Origin: an uncultured Bacteroidales bacterium
Lineage (GTDB): Bacteria > Bacteroidota > Bacteroidia > Bacteroidales > WCHB1-69
Assembly (NCBI GenBank): GCA_900315245.1
Contig: OMYJ01000005.1
Location: forward strand, 62,001 to 126,000
DNA: 64,000 bases
Direction: 5' to 3'
How positions within the stretch are numbered: the stretch's first letter is position 1; the number at the start of each line of letters is the position of its first letter. Of this stretch, positions 43,055-51,712 are shown one piece after another. The position numbers and the translations under genes are program-made. The notes under the pieces were generated by a model. The model was not told the DNA's origin. It made no database searches and saw only the letters and a list, made by a program, of their open reading frames with translations.

Positions 43055-45136
43055 CTATCTGAGCAACGTGACTGTTCCAGTGCGATTCATAATGGTGCCG
43101 TCGGGCAGCTGGTATTCAATGTAGTAAACATACACGTTCATGGGAGCTAACACTCCGTTTATCCGCCCGTTCCAGCCTTCCTGCGGGTCGGTGGTGAAGA
43201 AAATGCGCTCGCCGGTGCGCGTGTAGATCGAAAACAGGTAATGCTCAGCGGATACGAATGAATTGTTCGGCTTGAAGATGTTGTTGGTGGCGCCTGTCGG
43301 TCGGAATGCATTGGGAAAATACAGGGTGGGTGGCTGCAAGACCGTGACGTGGTTGGAGTAGCTGGTTGCCTCAATCCCATATCTGTTGAGGTTCTCTTTT
43401 GCCTCGACGTAATAGACAAACTTGGATCCGGATTCAAACAGTTGGGAGATGTCGTCCTGATAGTTGTTTGAGAATGTTGGGGCTAAGTTGTCAATGGTGT
43501 TGAACAACTCTTCGTTTTCCACTTTCCTCATCACAAAATAATCAGACACATCTCCATCCCAATTGTCATAACCCGACCAGGAAAGAATGTTCGTCTGCGC
43601 GTTGTTCTCCCCATGTAGCAGGATGTTATGGGATATGTTCGAATATCCTGTTTTTGTGTCGCATTTGTTGAGGATAAAAGTCCTGTAGAAGTATGTCTTC
43701 CGTTTGAAATCAGCAACACTGTCGTAAAACACATAGGTTGCAGTGCCTTGCTGGTGGCTCACTGTCGTGAAATCTTCGAAATTTATGCCATCCTCGCTGC
43801 GCTGGAGGGTGATTGAGACAAACGGCAGGGTGTCACCACTGGTGAGCGCGTTGACTTGGATATGTCGGTTTTCGATGACTGAAACGGAACTGATGTATGA
43901 GAAGTCTTCCGATGCCGCTGGCGGAATGTTGAATTGGACGCGGTTGGAACTGGCAGTGACCGTTGCGCCGTTGTTGACCACACGGACGTAGGCTTTGTAA
44001 TTTTGATTGCTCACCAGATTCTGGATTTCATAGTTGTTGGCTGTTGTTTCCCCGACACTGTCCCAGGTCGCCCCGTCATCGTCACTAAGCATGATTACAT
44101 AATGGTTGATGCCGTCAATGAGGTTGACGTATGTGGACCATTGGATGAAGGCGGACTTCCGGCAAGCGTCGGTGGATTTCAGTTTGAGCATCATATTGCA
44201 TTGCGGATTGTCCGTCAAGATAGATTCTTTTGGACAACACGAATCTTTGACCGATATCCGATAATCGCGGTAGTTGTTGTTGGCATCAACATCAGGGTCT
44301 ATCCAGTAGGTCTGTCCACCGAAAACGGAATCCAATTTGCGGGTTATGTCATTGTTGTCATGGTCAATGAAATAAATGAAAAACGCCTTCATAAAGGGTT
44401 CTGTCTCATGGAATCCGAGCATAACCTTGTTGTCAGGGGTCACAGTAACACTGTCAAGTACAGGAGGTGCTGGCTGTACGGTGTCCTTCATGTTTTCCAC
44501 GGTTATGATAGGAGTCATGAATGGACAGTTCGTTTGGTTGGTGCCGTCCATATAGTAATGTCTGATGCCCACTTGGTATGAAATGGCTTCGTTGCAAACA
44601 TCGGAAGGATCGGTGAAGGTGAGCTGTGAGACGGGCACGGATGCGAATGGTTGGGTAGGGAAGTTTGGCTCAAAGCCGCGTTTCTTGTAAAGGTCAAAAG
44701 TGGTGCCCCAAGTGTTGTTCAAGGAGGTGGTTGGCATCTCCCACGAAAGGGTCGCTTGTGTACGGGTTGAATTGGTGGTGATATTGAGCGTGAATGATCT
44801 TATGGTGTCGGATATCCAGGTGTTATTACTTTGATCAACCGCTTCAATGTAGCATTCATATTGGTTTGAGGCAGTGATGTTGTCAATGTCTATTCCTCCT
44901 TGTGAACAGAGACTGTTTGGTGGTGAAACAGTCACGCTGTCGTAACGCTCACCGTTGACAACAAAGACGTATTTTTCGAATTGAGCACAGTCAGTGCTGT
45001 TTTCCCAGTCAATATGAATACGTGTGTTGTTGTTCAACAGTTTGATACACTGGACTGTAGGCGGAATATAAGCGAAAAGGTTGCTGGCCAATGCCAGCAA
45101 CAATCCAAAAATCACACATTTCTTTATTGTATTCAT
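43055..45136 (-). CDS. Large secreted protein with gliding-motility C-terminal domain (type IX secretion candidate)
   Basis: A 693-residue protein from ATG 45136 with a signal peptide (to NLFAY). The middle is a series of fibronectin-III-like beta domains. The last 90 residues (LYFPNAFRPTGATNNIFKP..., LFSIYTRTGERIFFT, GWNG, YVYYIEY...GTVTLLR) are the gliding motility-associated C-terminal domain, which targets proteins to the type IX secretion system. Likely surface-exposed or released. Last gene of a four-gene operon beginning with an ECF sigma factor at 47934; five bases separate it from the M16 gene. Confidence 0.85.
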   Translation of the reverse strand: MNTIKKCVIFGLLLALASNLFAYIPPTVQCIKLLNNNTRIHIDWENSTDCAQFEKYVFVVNGERYDSVTVSPPNSLCSQGGIDIDNITASNQYECYIEAVDQSNNTWISDTIRSFTLNITTNSTRTQATLSWEMPTTSLNNTWGTTFDLYKKRGFEPNFPTQPFASVPVSQLTFTDPSDVCNEAISYQVGIRHYYMDGTNQTNCPFMTPIITVENMKDTVQPAPPVLDSVTVTPDNKVMLGFHETEPFMKAFFIYFIDHDNNDITRKLDSVFGGQTYWIDPDVDANNNYRDYRISVKDSCCPKESILTDNPQCNMMLKLKSTDACRKSAFIQWSTYVNLIDGINHYVIMLSDDDGATWDSVGETTANNYEIQNLVSNQNYKAYVRVVNNGATVTASSNRVQFNIPPAASEDFSYISSVSVIENRHIQVNALTSGDTLPFVSITLQRSEDGINFEDFTTVSHQQGTATYVFYDSVADFKRKTYFYRTFILNKCDTKTGYSNISHNILLHGENNAQTNILSWSGYDNWDGDVSDYFVMRKVENEELFNTIDNLAPTFSNNYQDDISQLFESGSKFVYYVEAKENLNRYGIEATSYSNHVTVLQPPTLYFPNAFRPTGATNNIFKPNNSFVSAEHYLFSIYTRTGERIFFTTDPQEGWNGRINGVLAPMNVYVYYIEYQLPDGTIMNRTGTVTLLR

Positions 45137-45141
45137 TCTGA

Positions 45142-46431
45142 TCAAGAATAATTACCAACGATGATGCGGGTGAATTTAGTATAAGAAAAATGTTTTTTTG
45201 CCAACGACAGGATTTCTTCCGGGGTGACTTTTTTTATTTCGGAAAGATAACGGAACATTTCGGTCTCGTCCAGCCCGAAGCAATGCCAGTATGCGAATTT
45301 CTGCATGGCATTTACCGTGGTGTCAACGGCCCGAAGCTGAAGTCCTGCCATGTAGTTCTTCACCATGTCAAGTTCCTCATTGCTGACTGGCTCATTCTGA
45401 AGCCGTTGCAGCTCTTCGAAACAGGATTCCACAGCGCGGTTTGTGTTTTCGCCGTTGACGTCGCTGCTGATGGCAAACACCGATTGATGTCCGAAAAAGG
45501 TGCTCGATGAGGTTATACCGTATGTAAGTCCCTGCTTTTCGCGTAGGTTCTGCATCAGACGGGAACTGAAGTAGCCTCCGGTCAGGGTGTTGAGAACCGA
45601 AAAGGCAGTGCGCTCGGGGTCGTTGAAATCCATCGACAAGGAACACAATACGATGGAAGACTGGAGGCAGTTTTCCATGGGTTGGTGGAAAATTCCTCCA
45701 TGATGATTCTGCACTGGAATTAAAGGAAGTTCCGATGCGGGAATCCCGTGTGGCACATCCTTCCAGGTATCTTCAATCTGTCTTCTGATGTCGTTGTCTG
45801 TGTTGCCGGTGACAAAAAGGGTCAGATTCTCGGCATTGAAGCTGTGCCTGTGGAAGTCTTGTAGATCCTTGGTGGTCACCGAACGGATGGATGACGTTGT
45901 GGCGAATTCAGATACGGCGGAGAAAGTCTGTCCCAACATTTCCCGCCACATGATCCGCCATGCACAGTAGTCGGTCTTTTGCTCGTTGTATGCCAGATTT
46001 TTAACCTCTTTGTCTTGAAGAATCTCCAGGCTTCTCTCACGATAGTTTGGCGAGATAAGAAATTCCGCTATGTCTGGCAGGATTTGCCTCAAATTGTTTT
46101 TTGGCACGGAAATGAGAATCTGCACCTTGTTCATACCCACATTCACCGTGACATTTGTCCCGTAATAGTCCATTTTCTCGGATAAATCTTCAGGGGAAAA
46201 AGTCGGCGAACTCTCTTTCAGAAGGGTATATGCGAAATTGCAGACGTGTTTCTTCGGCTGGTATAAGGACCCCGTCCTCACTTGCAACAAGATATGTATC
46301 AAGTCCAAGTTGGGATTTTCGAAGTAGAAAACAGGGATGCCGTTGGCCAGTGTGACACGGTTTGGCTTTGGCAGGACGAAAGGCTCCAACGGATTTATTT
46401 CGGGAGGTGTGGCGCGGTTAACGGTGTTCAT
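45142..46431 (-). CDS. M16-family peptidase homologue lacking the zinc-binding motif
   Basis: A 429-residue M16 (pitrilysin/MPP-like) protein: LANGIPVFYFENPNLDLIHILLQVRTGS, two M16 halves, and LTGGYFSSRLMQNLREKQGLTYGI at the substrate-groove region. The HxxEH zinc motif expected near residue 70 is absent: the place reads NFAYTLLKES, with neither His. It is therefore probably the non-catalytic partner type, as in heterodimeric M16B peptidases. No signal peptide is seen. Its ATG overlaps the upstream stop by one base. Confidence 0.82.
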   Translation of the reverse strand: MNTVNRATPPEINPLEPFVLPKPNRVTLANGIPVFYFENPNLDLIHILLQVRTGSLYQPKKHVCNFAYTLLKESSPTFSPEDLSEKMDYYGTNVTVNVGMNKVQILISVPKNNLRQILPDIAEFLISPNYRERSLEILQDKEVKNLAYNEQKTDYCAWRIMWREMLGQTFSAVSEFATTSSIRSVTTKDLQDFHRHSFNAENLTLFVTGNTDNDIRRQIEDTWKDVPHGIPASELPLIPVQNHHGGIFHQPMENCLQSSIVLCSLSMDFNDPERTAFSVLNTLTGGYFSSRLMQNLREKQGLTYGITSSSTFFGHQSVFAISSDVNGENTNRAVESCFEELQRLQNEPVSNEELDMVKNYMAGLQLRAVDTTVNAMQKFAYWHCFGLDETEMFRYLSEIKKVTPEEILSLAKKHFSYTKFTRIIVGNYS

Positions 46432-47372
46432 TACGGCAGTAACATTACTTGTCCTTGTCTCTTTTGAATATTTCCTTGACGATCGGTGTATGTGATGAAA
46501 TATACATATATGCCGCCGGGGAGCGACTGTCCGTGTGATCGTCCGTCCCAGCTGATGCCTATGTCACGAGAGTGGAAAACAATATCCCCGCCTCGGGTCA
46601 TGATGCTCATCTCGAAGGTCGCGGGTATATAATCTGTCTTGACATGGAAAAGGTCGTTCAGACCATCTCCGTTGGGGGTGAAGGCGGTCGGGATGAAAAA
46701 GTTGTCCTCTTCTGCCGTGGACTCCTCCTGACTCTTCTCCGCGATGGGCTGGTTTTCATCAAAAATAATGTTCTCCGTTTTGGGAGGATTGCTCACAACC
46801 ACCGGCTGATTCTTCTTGTTGTCTGAAACTGTCGTGGTTTGCGTGTTCTTCGGCATACTGCTGACGCTCGTTGCTGTTTGGGGAGTTGTCACGGACGGAA
46901 GTGCGGGTCTGTTTGCCGGGGCAGGCTGGCTGCTGGCAGGAATCCTCGCCTCGGTTACGGCCGCAAGGGTGGACTGCTCGTGTGCGGCTGTGTGTTCGGT
47001 GACGCTGCTGGCGGAAGGGAGTGCTTTGCGAGTGTCCTCTGACGTGGTCGTGGAAACAGGATCTGTGGTTGTCGGTGAAACAGTCATGGATGGTTCGTCG
47101 GCCGTTTCCGCTTGCGAGGCGACCGTCTGTGCCGCGGGATGGCTTTCTTGAACGGTCTCGGTGGTTTTATGAGTCAGGGTGTTGATGAGTATGGGGACAG
47201 TGATCAGCACAGCGGCGGCGCCGGCGATCAGTGCGGCACGGCCTTTGGGTGACAATCCTGCCTTCCGACCGAATTTTTTCACATATCGTCTGTCGTGAAC
47301 AATGGCTTCCCATTCCTGTTCGGTGACGGGAACCTTCATGTCACGGAGTTCCTCTATCGGGTTGTTTTTCAT
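46431..47372 (-). CDS. Single-pass membrane protein: anti-sigma-like N-terminus plus gliding-motility C-terminal domain
   Basis: A 313-residue protein without signal peptide. Residues 1-43 are cytosolic and charged (NPIEELRDMKVPVTEQEWEAIVHD). A membrane helix spans about 46-66 (RAALIAGAAAVLITVPILI). Then come about 140 Ser/Thr/Pro/Ala-rich residues, and the last 90 (FFIPTAFTPNGDGLNDLFHV, SIMTRGGDIVFHSRD, SWDGR...LPGGIYVYFI, RQGQVMLLP) are a gliding-motility C-terminal domain. The gene overlaps the ECF sigma gene by 32 bp, the usual place of an anti-sigma factor. A type IX CTD on an inner-membrane protein is unusual; it may be a periplasmic sensor. Confidence 0.8.
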   Translation of the reverse strand: MKNNPIEELRDMKVPVTEQEWEAIVHDRRYVKKFGRKAGLSPKGRAALIAGAAAVLITVPILINTLTHKTTETVQESHPAAQTVASQAETADEPSMTVSPTTTDPVSTTTSEDTRKALPSASSVTEHTAAHEQSTLAAVTEARIPASSQPAPANRPALPSVTTPQTATSVSSMPKNTQTTTVSDNKKNQPVVVSNPPKTENIIFDENQPIAEKSQEESTAEEDNFFIPTAFTPNGDGLNDLFHVKTDYIPATFEMSIMTRGGDIVFHSRDIGISWDGRSHGQSLPGGIYVYFITYTDRQGNIQKRQGQVMLLP

Positions 47373-47934
47373 ATTTTTGTTCGTTTTTTTCTTCTTGATC
47401 CCAGTATTCGTCGATTCTTTTGCGCAAGGTTGCCCGGGCGCGTGAAATCAGCGTGCTGACATTGTTCTGAGTCATTTGCATCCTGTTGGCGATCTCTTCT
47501 TGCCGGATGTCGTCAATGACATACAGGTTGAATGCGGTGCGTTGATTTATAGGCAGTTGCTGTATGAACGCTTGTAATTCGCTCATAGGGATGCCGTCAT
47601 AGTCATGCAAGCCCGCGTCGTTGAAATCATAATCGAGACTGCTCATCGGAATGGCATCTTTCAGCTTCTTATGTCGCAGATAATCAATGCATTTGTTGAT
47701 GGTTATCGTCCTAATCCATCCGCCAAGGGTCGTGATGCTGTTGAAATGCTCAAAATGGGTCAGAATGAAGATGAAAATGTCGTGGAAGAGGTCTTCTCCC
47801 TCCTGCAGGTCATCGGTATAGCGCACACATATACCCTTTATCAGCGGACCGTAGGTGAGATACAGGCTCTTCTGACTCTCTTTGTCGCCTTTCCGGCACC
47901 CCTCGATGATTTCTGTCTCTTTCTCTGTCAGCAT
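47341..47934 (-). CDS. ECF sigma factor heading the M16/CTD operon
   Basis: A 197-residue sigma-70-family protein: sigma-2 (YTDDLQEGEDLFHDIFIFIL, then LGGWIRTITINKCIDYLRHKK) and sigma-4 (QLPINQRTAFNLYVIDDIRQEEIA, HTH MTQNNVSTLISRARATL). It ends in a charged tail (DQEEKNEQKYEKQPDRG). The downstream overlapping gene is its probable membrane partner. I see no clear promoter upstream. Confidence 0.92.
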   Translation of the reverse strand: MLTEKETEIIEGCRKGDKESQKSLYLTYGPLIKGICVRYTDDLQEGEDLFHDIFIFILTHFEHFNSITTLGGWIRTITINKCIDYLRHKKLKDAIPMSSLDYDFNDAGLHDYDGIPMSELQAFIQQLPINQRTAFNLYVIDDIRQEEIANRMQMTQNNVSTLISRARATLRKRIDEYWDQEEKNEQKYEKQPDRGTP

Positions 47935-48015
47935 TTGATTCCAATACTCTAAAGACGAAATTTTATGAAAAAAATTACACTGAGGATGAAAAAAATGGGA
48001 ATCAAAATGAATGTG

Positions 48016-48618
48016 TTAAAAATCCAGCGAAAGTTGGTTTTTGAGATGGAAGCTCTTTCGGTGATAAGGGGTTAGCCCGTATTGGTTGACAGCAGCGATG
48101 TGTTTTGGGGTGGGATAGCCTTTGTTGTGCTCCCAGTCGTATGCAGGAAATTCCCCCGCCAAACGGTTCATCAGGGCGTCGCGGTATGTTTTGGCCAAAA
48201 TGGAAGCTGCCGCGATGGACAGGTAAGTGGCGTCACCCTTAACAACACATCGGTATGGAATCCCCCATTGGTCGTGGAAGCGGTTCCCGTCCACAAGGAT
48301 GAGCTCCGGCTTTACCGCAAGTTGTCCGATGGCCAGGTTCATGCAGTGGATGGAGGCGCGTAGAATGTTCATCTTGTCGATGTCTGTTTCCGATACTTCG
48401 GCGACAGCGTATGCCAAGGCGTCGCGCTCAATGATTTGCCGGAGCAGATTCCGTTTGTGCTCCGTAAGTTGTTTGGAATCATTGATTTCCTCATTTTTGT
48501 AGTCGTAAGGGAAGATGACTGCTGCGGCGCAAACAGGCCCGGCAAGACAACCGCGACCAACTTCGTCGCAGCCGCATTCCACTGTTGGGATGGAGGAGTA
48601 GTGGGGTTTTAAAGCCAT
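48016..48618 (-). CDS. rnhB: Ribonuclease HII
   Basis: A 200-residue RNase HII from ATG 48618 (MALKPHYSS): active-site DEVGRGCLAGPVCAAAVIF, DSKQL, VDGNRF and KGDATYLSIAAASILAKTYRD carry the four acidic residues. It removes ribonucleotides and RNA-DNA hybrids. The in-frame upstream extension is not homologous and overlaps the preceding gene. It overlaps that gene by 10 bp. Confidence 0.94.
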   Translation of the reverse strand: MALKPHYSSIPTVECGCDEVGRGCLAGPVCAAAVIFPYDYKNEEINDSKQLTEHKRNLLRQIIERDALAYAVAEVSETDIDKMNILRASIHCMNLAIGQLAVKPELILVDGNRFHDQWGIPYRCVVKGDATYLSIAAASILAKTYRDALMNRLAGEFPAYDWEHNKGYPTPKHIAAVNQYGLTPYHRKSFHLKNQLSLDF

Positions 48619-49571
48619 AGAAGTACGCATAATGCAACCACCAGGACGTCCACCAAAATGCAGCGCCGCTTGGGAATCGCGGCGATAGCCATATAGATGG
48701 AGGCAGGCAAAATCAGGTATGTGAGGGCAAGCGGGAAAGGAACACTCCCCAACCATAGGAAAATCAGCATGGAAAACAGTAATAGATGATTGTTCGCAAA
48801 TGCTTGCCGAATGATGATCAACTTGTTGTCCAAAAACTGTTTGTCTCGTATAGCCAGCAAAATGAGGGCCAAAACGAAGAAGGCCAGCGTCGCATAGTCA
48901 ATGATGCGCAGATGGGTGAACTGTTTTACGGGCTCGAATAAGGCCAAGTCACGCCAAGACTGCAAAAAAACGGGCATGGTTCCAATGAGGTATGCTATGG
49001 CAAAGGCATAGATGTAAGGAATCAGTAGCCCGGAGAACAGGATGAGGTTGTCCTTGATGGAGGTCACATTGTTGATGGATATCGTCAGGATGAGAAACAG
49101 GACGATTCCAAAAGCGCTGATATCCAGCAATGTGGCTATGGCAATGGCCAGACCGAAAGTGAAAATACGGTTTTTCAGGTTTGCGGAGGATTCATTGGGA
49201 GAATAGATCAGCAAAATCAGTGCGATGAAAAAACAGGTTAACAGGGCAGGGGAGAAGTGATTCAGGAATTTTCCGCAGTTGAGCAGCAATAGAAAGAAAA
49301 TACCGGGCATATATGTCCGACTCTCATAAAAATGGTTCTTGTCGAAATGCTTGATGACCCCGACGGTCATGGTCAACACAAGAGCAAGGACGATGAGGCG
49401 GACAATCGTTTTGCTTGAAGTCCATAAAAGTGCCAGATAATGGTACATCATCATGGTGCCTTCCTGCGGAAGCAGACTCATTTGGGTGAAAATAAGCCAC
49501 GCGGACCATCCAGCCAGAATAACTAACAAAAACAGTTGTAAGTTGAGATTCTTGTTTAGAAGATGGAACAT
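48609..49571 (-). CDS. Polytopic membrane protein (DUF6427-like)
   Basis: A 320-residue integral membrane protein with about nine hydrophobic helices and short loops; it starts MFHLLNKNLNLQLFLLVILAG and includes HFSPALLTCFFIALILLIYSPN. Resembles the Bacteroidota DUF6427 family by length and topology. Function unknown. It is sandwiched between the AMP-binding fragment (16-bp overlap) and rnhB (10-bp overlap), so the three are cotranscribed. Confidence 0.65.
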   Translation of the reverse strand: MFHLLNKNLNLQLFLLVILAGWSAWLIFTQMSLLPQEGTMMMYHYLALLWTSSKTIVRLIVLALVLTMTVGVIKHFDKNHFYESRTYMPGIFFLLLLNCGKFLNHFSPALLTCFFIALILLIYSPNESSANLKNRIFTFGLAIAIATLLDISAFGIVLFLILTISINNVTSIKDNLILFSGLLIPYIYAFAIAYLIGTMPVFLQSWRDLALFEPVKQFTHLRIIDYATLAFFVLALILLAIRDKQFLDNKLIIIRQAFANNHLLLFSMLIFLWLGSVPFPLALTYLILPASIYMAIAAIPKRRCILVDVLVVALCVLLWL

Positions 49572-50110
49572 ATTTCAGGAAATTCGGGTAATAACAGTTG
49601 GAAAACGGGAGCCAGGGAGAATTTTTTCTGTTTCAGGAAGTCTTTGGCGTATAGATTTTCGAAAGTGAGTGCGTTCTCATTGTTGAAATGGCAGATGATG
49701 CTGATGAGCTGATCGTCGTCAATGCGATAAAGCCCGTTGTCGATGCGGCATAGTGCGTCTTCGAAGGTCATGCGGTAATAGTAGTGCATGCGCTCCACGG
49801 TCAATACTTCTGGCAATTCGAGTTTTCGAACGACCTCCACGCGTTGGCTTTCGGAGAGGCTTTCCGGTAATGGCACCGCCACCACTCCGCTGAAAAGGCA
49901 TGCTAACAGTGCGGCGCAGGCTGTGAGATCCTGTTTCATCACAATTCCCGCCCGGGCGATGCTCATTGCGTCCAACTCATTCATGATCGGAGCGATGCGC
50001 TGCGCCAGCTGGGCGTATGAATAAACCTGCCCCTCAATCCTCGCCACAGTCTGATCAGGGTTCTGCTCCGTCTGACGGATATAAGGTTCTATGACATGCT
50101 GGTAAAACAT
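49556..50110 (-). CDS. Truncated AMP-binding (acyl-adenylate) domain protein
   Basis: A 184-residue protein whose first 110 residues resemble the N-terminal subdomain of acyl-adenylate-forming enzymes: TVARIEGQVYSYAQLAQRI then LLACLFSGVVAVPLPESLSESQ. The phosphate-binding loop (SGTTGxPK) and all later motifs are missing, so it cannot be a normal ligase. The C-terminal 70 residues are unfamiliar. It overlaps the next gene and has a -7 element at 50178-50171, so it appears to be an intact, expressed gene and not decay debris. Confidence 0.55.
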   Translation of the reverse strand: MFYQHVIEPYIRQTEQNPDQTVARIEGQVYSYAQLAQRIAPIMNELDAMSIARAGIVMKQDLTACAALLACLFSGVVAVPLPESLSESQRVEVVRKLELPEVLTVERMHYYYRMTFEDALCRIDNGLYRIDDDQLISIICHFNNENALTFENLYAKDFLKQKKFSLAPVFQLLLPEFPEICSIF

Positions 50111-50167
50111 GATACTTTATACTTCTTTTTACAATAGTTTCTTTCTCCTTGTGTGGAGGATGGAAAG

Positions 50168-50197
50168 TTGCAAAAATACATTTTTTTTGTATTTTCG
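50168..50197. promoter_or_regulatory. Divergent promoters for AMP-binding fragment and DUF4249 gene
   Basis: Minus-strand TATTTTTG (50178-50171) and plus-strand TTG (50168-50170), 19-bp spacer, TATTTTCG (50190-50197). The plus element is 29 bases before ATG 50227. Confidence 0.6.
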
Positions 50198-50226
50198 CAG
50201 CCGTTTTCCGAAAGCTGGAACCAATA

Positions 50227-51171
50227 ATGAAAAAACTGTGTATATGGATTCTTTTGGCAATCTGCCTGCTGATGTCCGGATGTCAGCGGGAGATTGACAT
50301 GAAACTGCCAGACTATCAGTCCAAGTTGGTAATCGAAGGTACGATAGAAACGGGGGCTCCCGCCATTGTCATGCTCTCGAAAAGCATTCCCTACTTTTCA
50401 GAAATCAACGCGGGTACGTTGATGAACGATGTGCTGGTGAGCGGCTCGGAAGCGCGGGTTTTCGTCACTTCGGAAACGGGCGAGACTGAGGAATTGCTTT
50501 GGCAATTGAATCCGGAAGCCCCTTATTATGTGGCTTTTATGGGAAAAACAGTGATCGGTAAGGAGCAGACACACTATACCTTGACGGTAGAGTATGATGG
50601 ACAGACTTACACGGCCGAAACCTATATCCCGAAAACCTTTGATCTGGATTCCATCGGCTTCGACCAGTCATCGGATTTGTTGGATGACACTATGGCCACC
50701 ATCCGCGTGCAGCTGTCTGACAATCCGGACGAAGTGAACTATTACGCCTTCTTCACCAAGGTGCATTCCCCTAAATTGACCGACCGACTCTGGGTATGCA
50801 ATCTTCCTGTGGCCTTTGACGACCGCACGTTCAACGGGTTGTCGTTCAATTATGAGATTTCCCGCTATGGATACTCCATTCTGATGCGTGATATGCTAAG
50901 TGAGGAGGACAGGGAGAATTTCAGACGGATCACCTTCCGCCCGGGTGACACCGTGTATGTGAAACACACGCAGATAGACCACGACACTTACCTTTATCTG
51001 CTTTCTGCCGGATCTGAAGCTGTGTTTGGGAGCAATCCCTTCACAAACCCGTTGCCTGCCGTGTCAAATTTCAACAGCGACAAGGTTCTGGGGCATTGGA
51101 GCGGCTATGCGGCTAAAACCGACACATTGGTGTGGTGGTACGATGAAGAACTCCGAAGGAAGATTCAATAG
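50227..51171 (+). CDS. DUF4249 lipoprotein
   Basis: A 314-residue lipoprotein: MKKLCIWILLAICLLMSGCQ, lipobox MSGC. The beginning of the mature part (REIDMKLPDYQSKLVIEGTIETGAPAIVMLS) and the paired ETGETEELL and ADTYIP-like segments match DUF4249, a Bacteroidota outer-membrane lipoprotein family often next to TonB-dependent receptors. No receptor gene is adjacent here. Function unknown. An in-frame upstream ATG (50149) lies before the promoter and is rejected. Confidence 0.82.
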   Translation: MKKLCIWILLAICLLMSGCQREIDMKLPDYQSKLVIEGTIETGAPAIVMLSKSIPYFSEINAGTLMNDVLVSGSEARVFVTSETGETEELLWQLNPEAPYYVAFMGKTVIGKEQTHYTLTVEYDGQTYTAETYIPKTFDLDSIGFDQSSDLLDDTMATIRVQLSDNPDEVNYYAFFTKVHSPKLTDRLWVCNLPVAFDDRTFNGLSFNYEISRYGYSILMRDMLSEEDRENFRRITFRPGDTVYVKHTQIDHDTYLYLLSAGSEAVFGSNPFTNPLPAVSNFNSDKVLGHWSGYAAKTDTLVWWYDEELRRKIQ

Positions 51172-51233
51172 TTAGTTGATATTTTTCATCGGAATTGTTT
51201 CTGCCCATAAAGTGCAGTTTGACAATTTTTTAT

Positions 51234-51241
51234 TATTTTTG
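51234..51241 (+). promoter_or_regulatory. -7 element for the TerB-like gene
   Basis: TATTTTTG, 79 bases before the ATG at 51321. Confidence 0.45.
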
Positions 51242-51320
51242 CCCTAATTTCCAACAGTGTGAAAATTGTTGGAAATTTTTCAGATTTACATTGTAAAATA
51301 TTAACAAACAGATACTTGCT

Positions 51321-51647
51321 ATGAGTGAAATTTATACCAAAGAAGAATTTTTGATATTGGCGATGTTATATGTGGCCAATGTGGATGGAAAAATCCAACC
51401 CGATGAGGTCAGGGTTATGTTGGAGCGTTTTGAACCTGCCTCTGTGGCGGAAGTGCGGAGAAAATTCAACAAAATGAACGATTCCGAGCTGATCCGTTGC
51501 ATTGAGGAGAACAAGGCTAAATTCGTGCCCACTCAAGAAGACAAAGCCCATCTGATGGATGGTCTGCGCAAAATCGTGGCCGCCGACGACCGCCATCTCG
51601 CCATCGAAGAGTATATTTTGCAGGCAGTGGAAACAATGTTTGCGTAA
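51321..51647 (+). CDS. TerB-like helical protein
   Basis: A 108-residue all-helical protein. YVANVDGKIQPDEVRVMLE near the N-terminus and VAADDRHLAIEEYIL near the C-terminus are the two acidic helix-loop segments of the TerB fold (tellurite-resistance/DjlA N-domain type). TerB-fold proteins are linked to envelope stress and metal-dependent complexes, but no ter operon is here. A terminator separates it from the CHASE2 operon. Confidence 0.65.
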   Translation: MSEIYTKEEFLILAMLYVANVDGKIQPDEVRVMLERFEPASVAEVRRKFNKMNDSELIRCIEENKAKFVPTQEDKAHLMDGLRKIVAADDRHLAIEEYILQAVETMFA

Positions 51648-51652
51648 ATAAT

Positions 51653-51694
51653 GCCGGCTTCAAGACGAGAAGACCTCTTGTGCCGGAGTTCTTT
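51653..51694 (+). terminator. Terminator after the TerB-like gene
   Basis: CCGGC (51654-51658) and CAAGA (51661-51665) pair with TCTTG (51676-51680) and GCCGG (51682-51686), followed by GTTCTTTT. Confidence 0.6.
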
Positions 51695-51712
51695 TAAGTT
51701 GTCAAATTCTGT

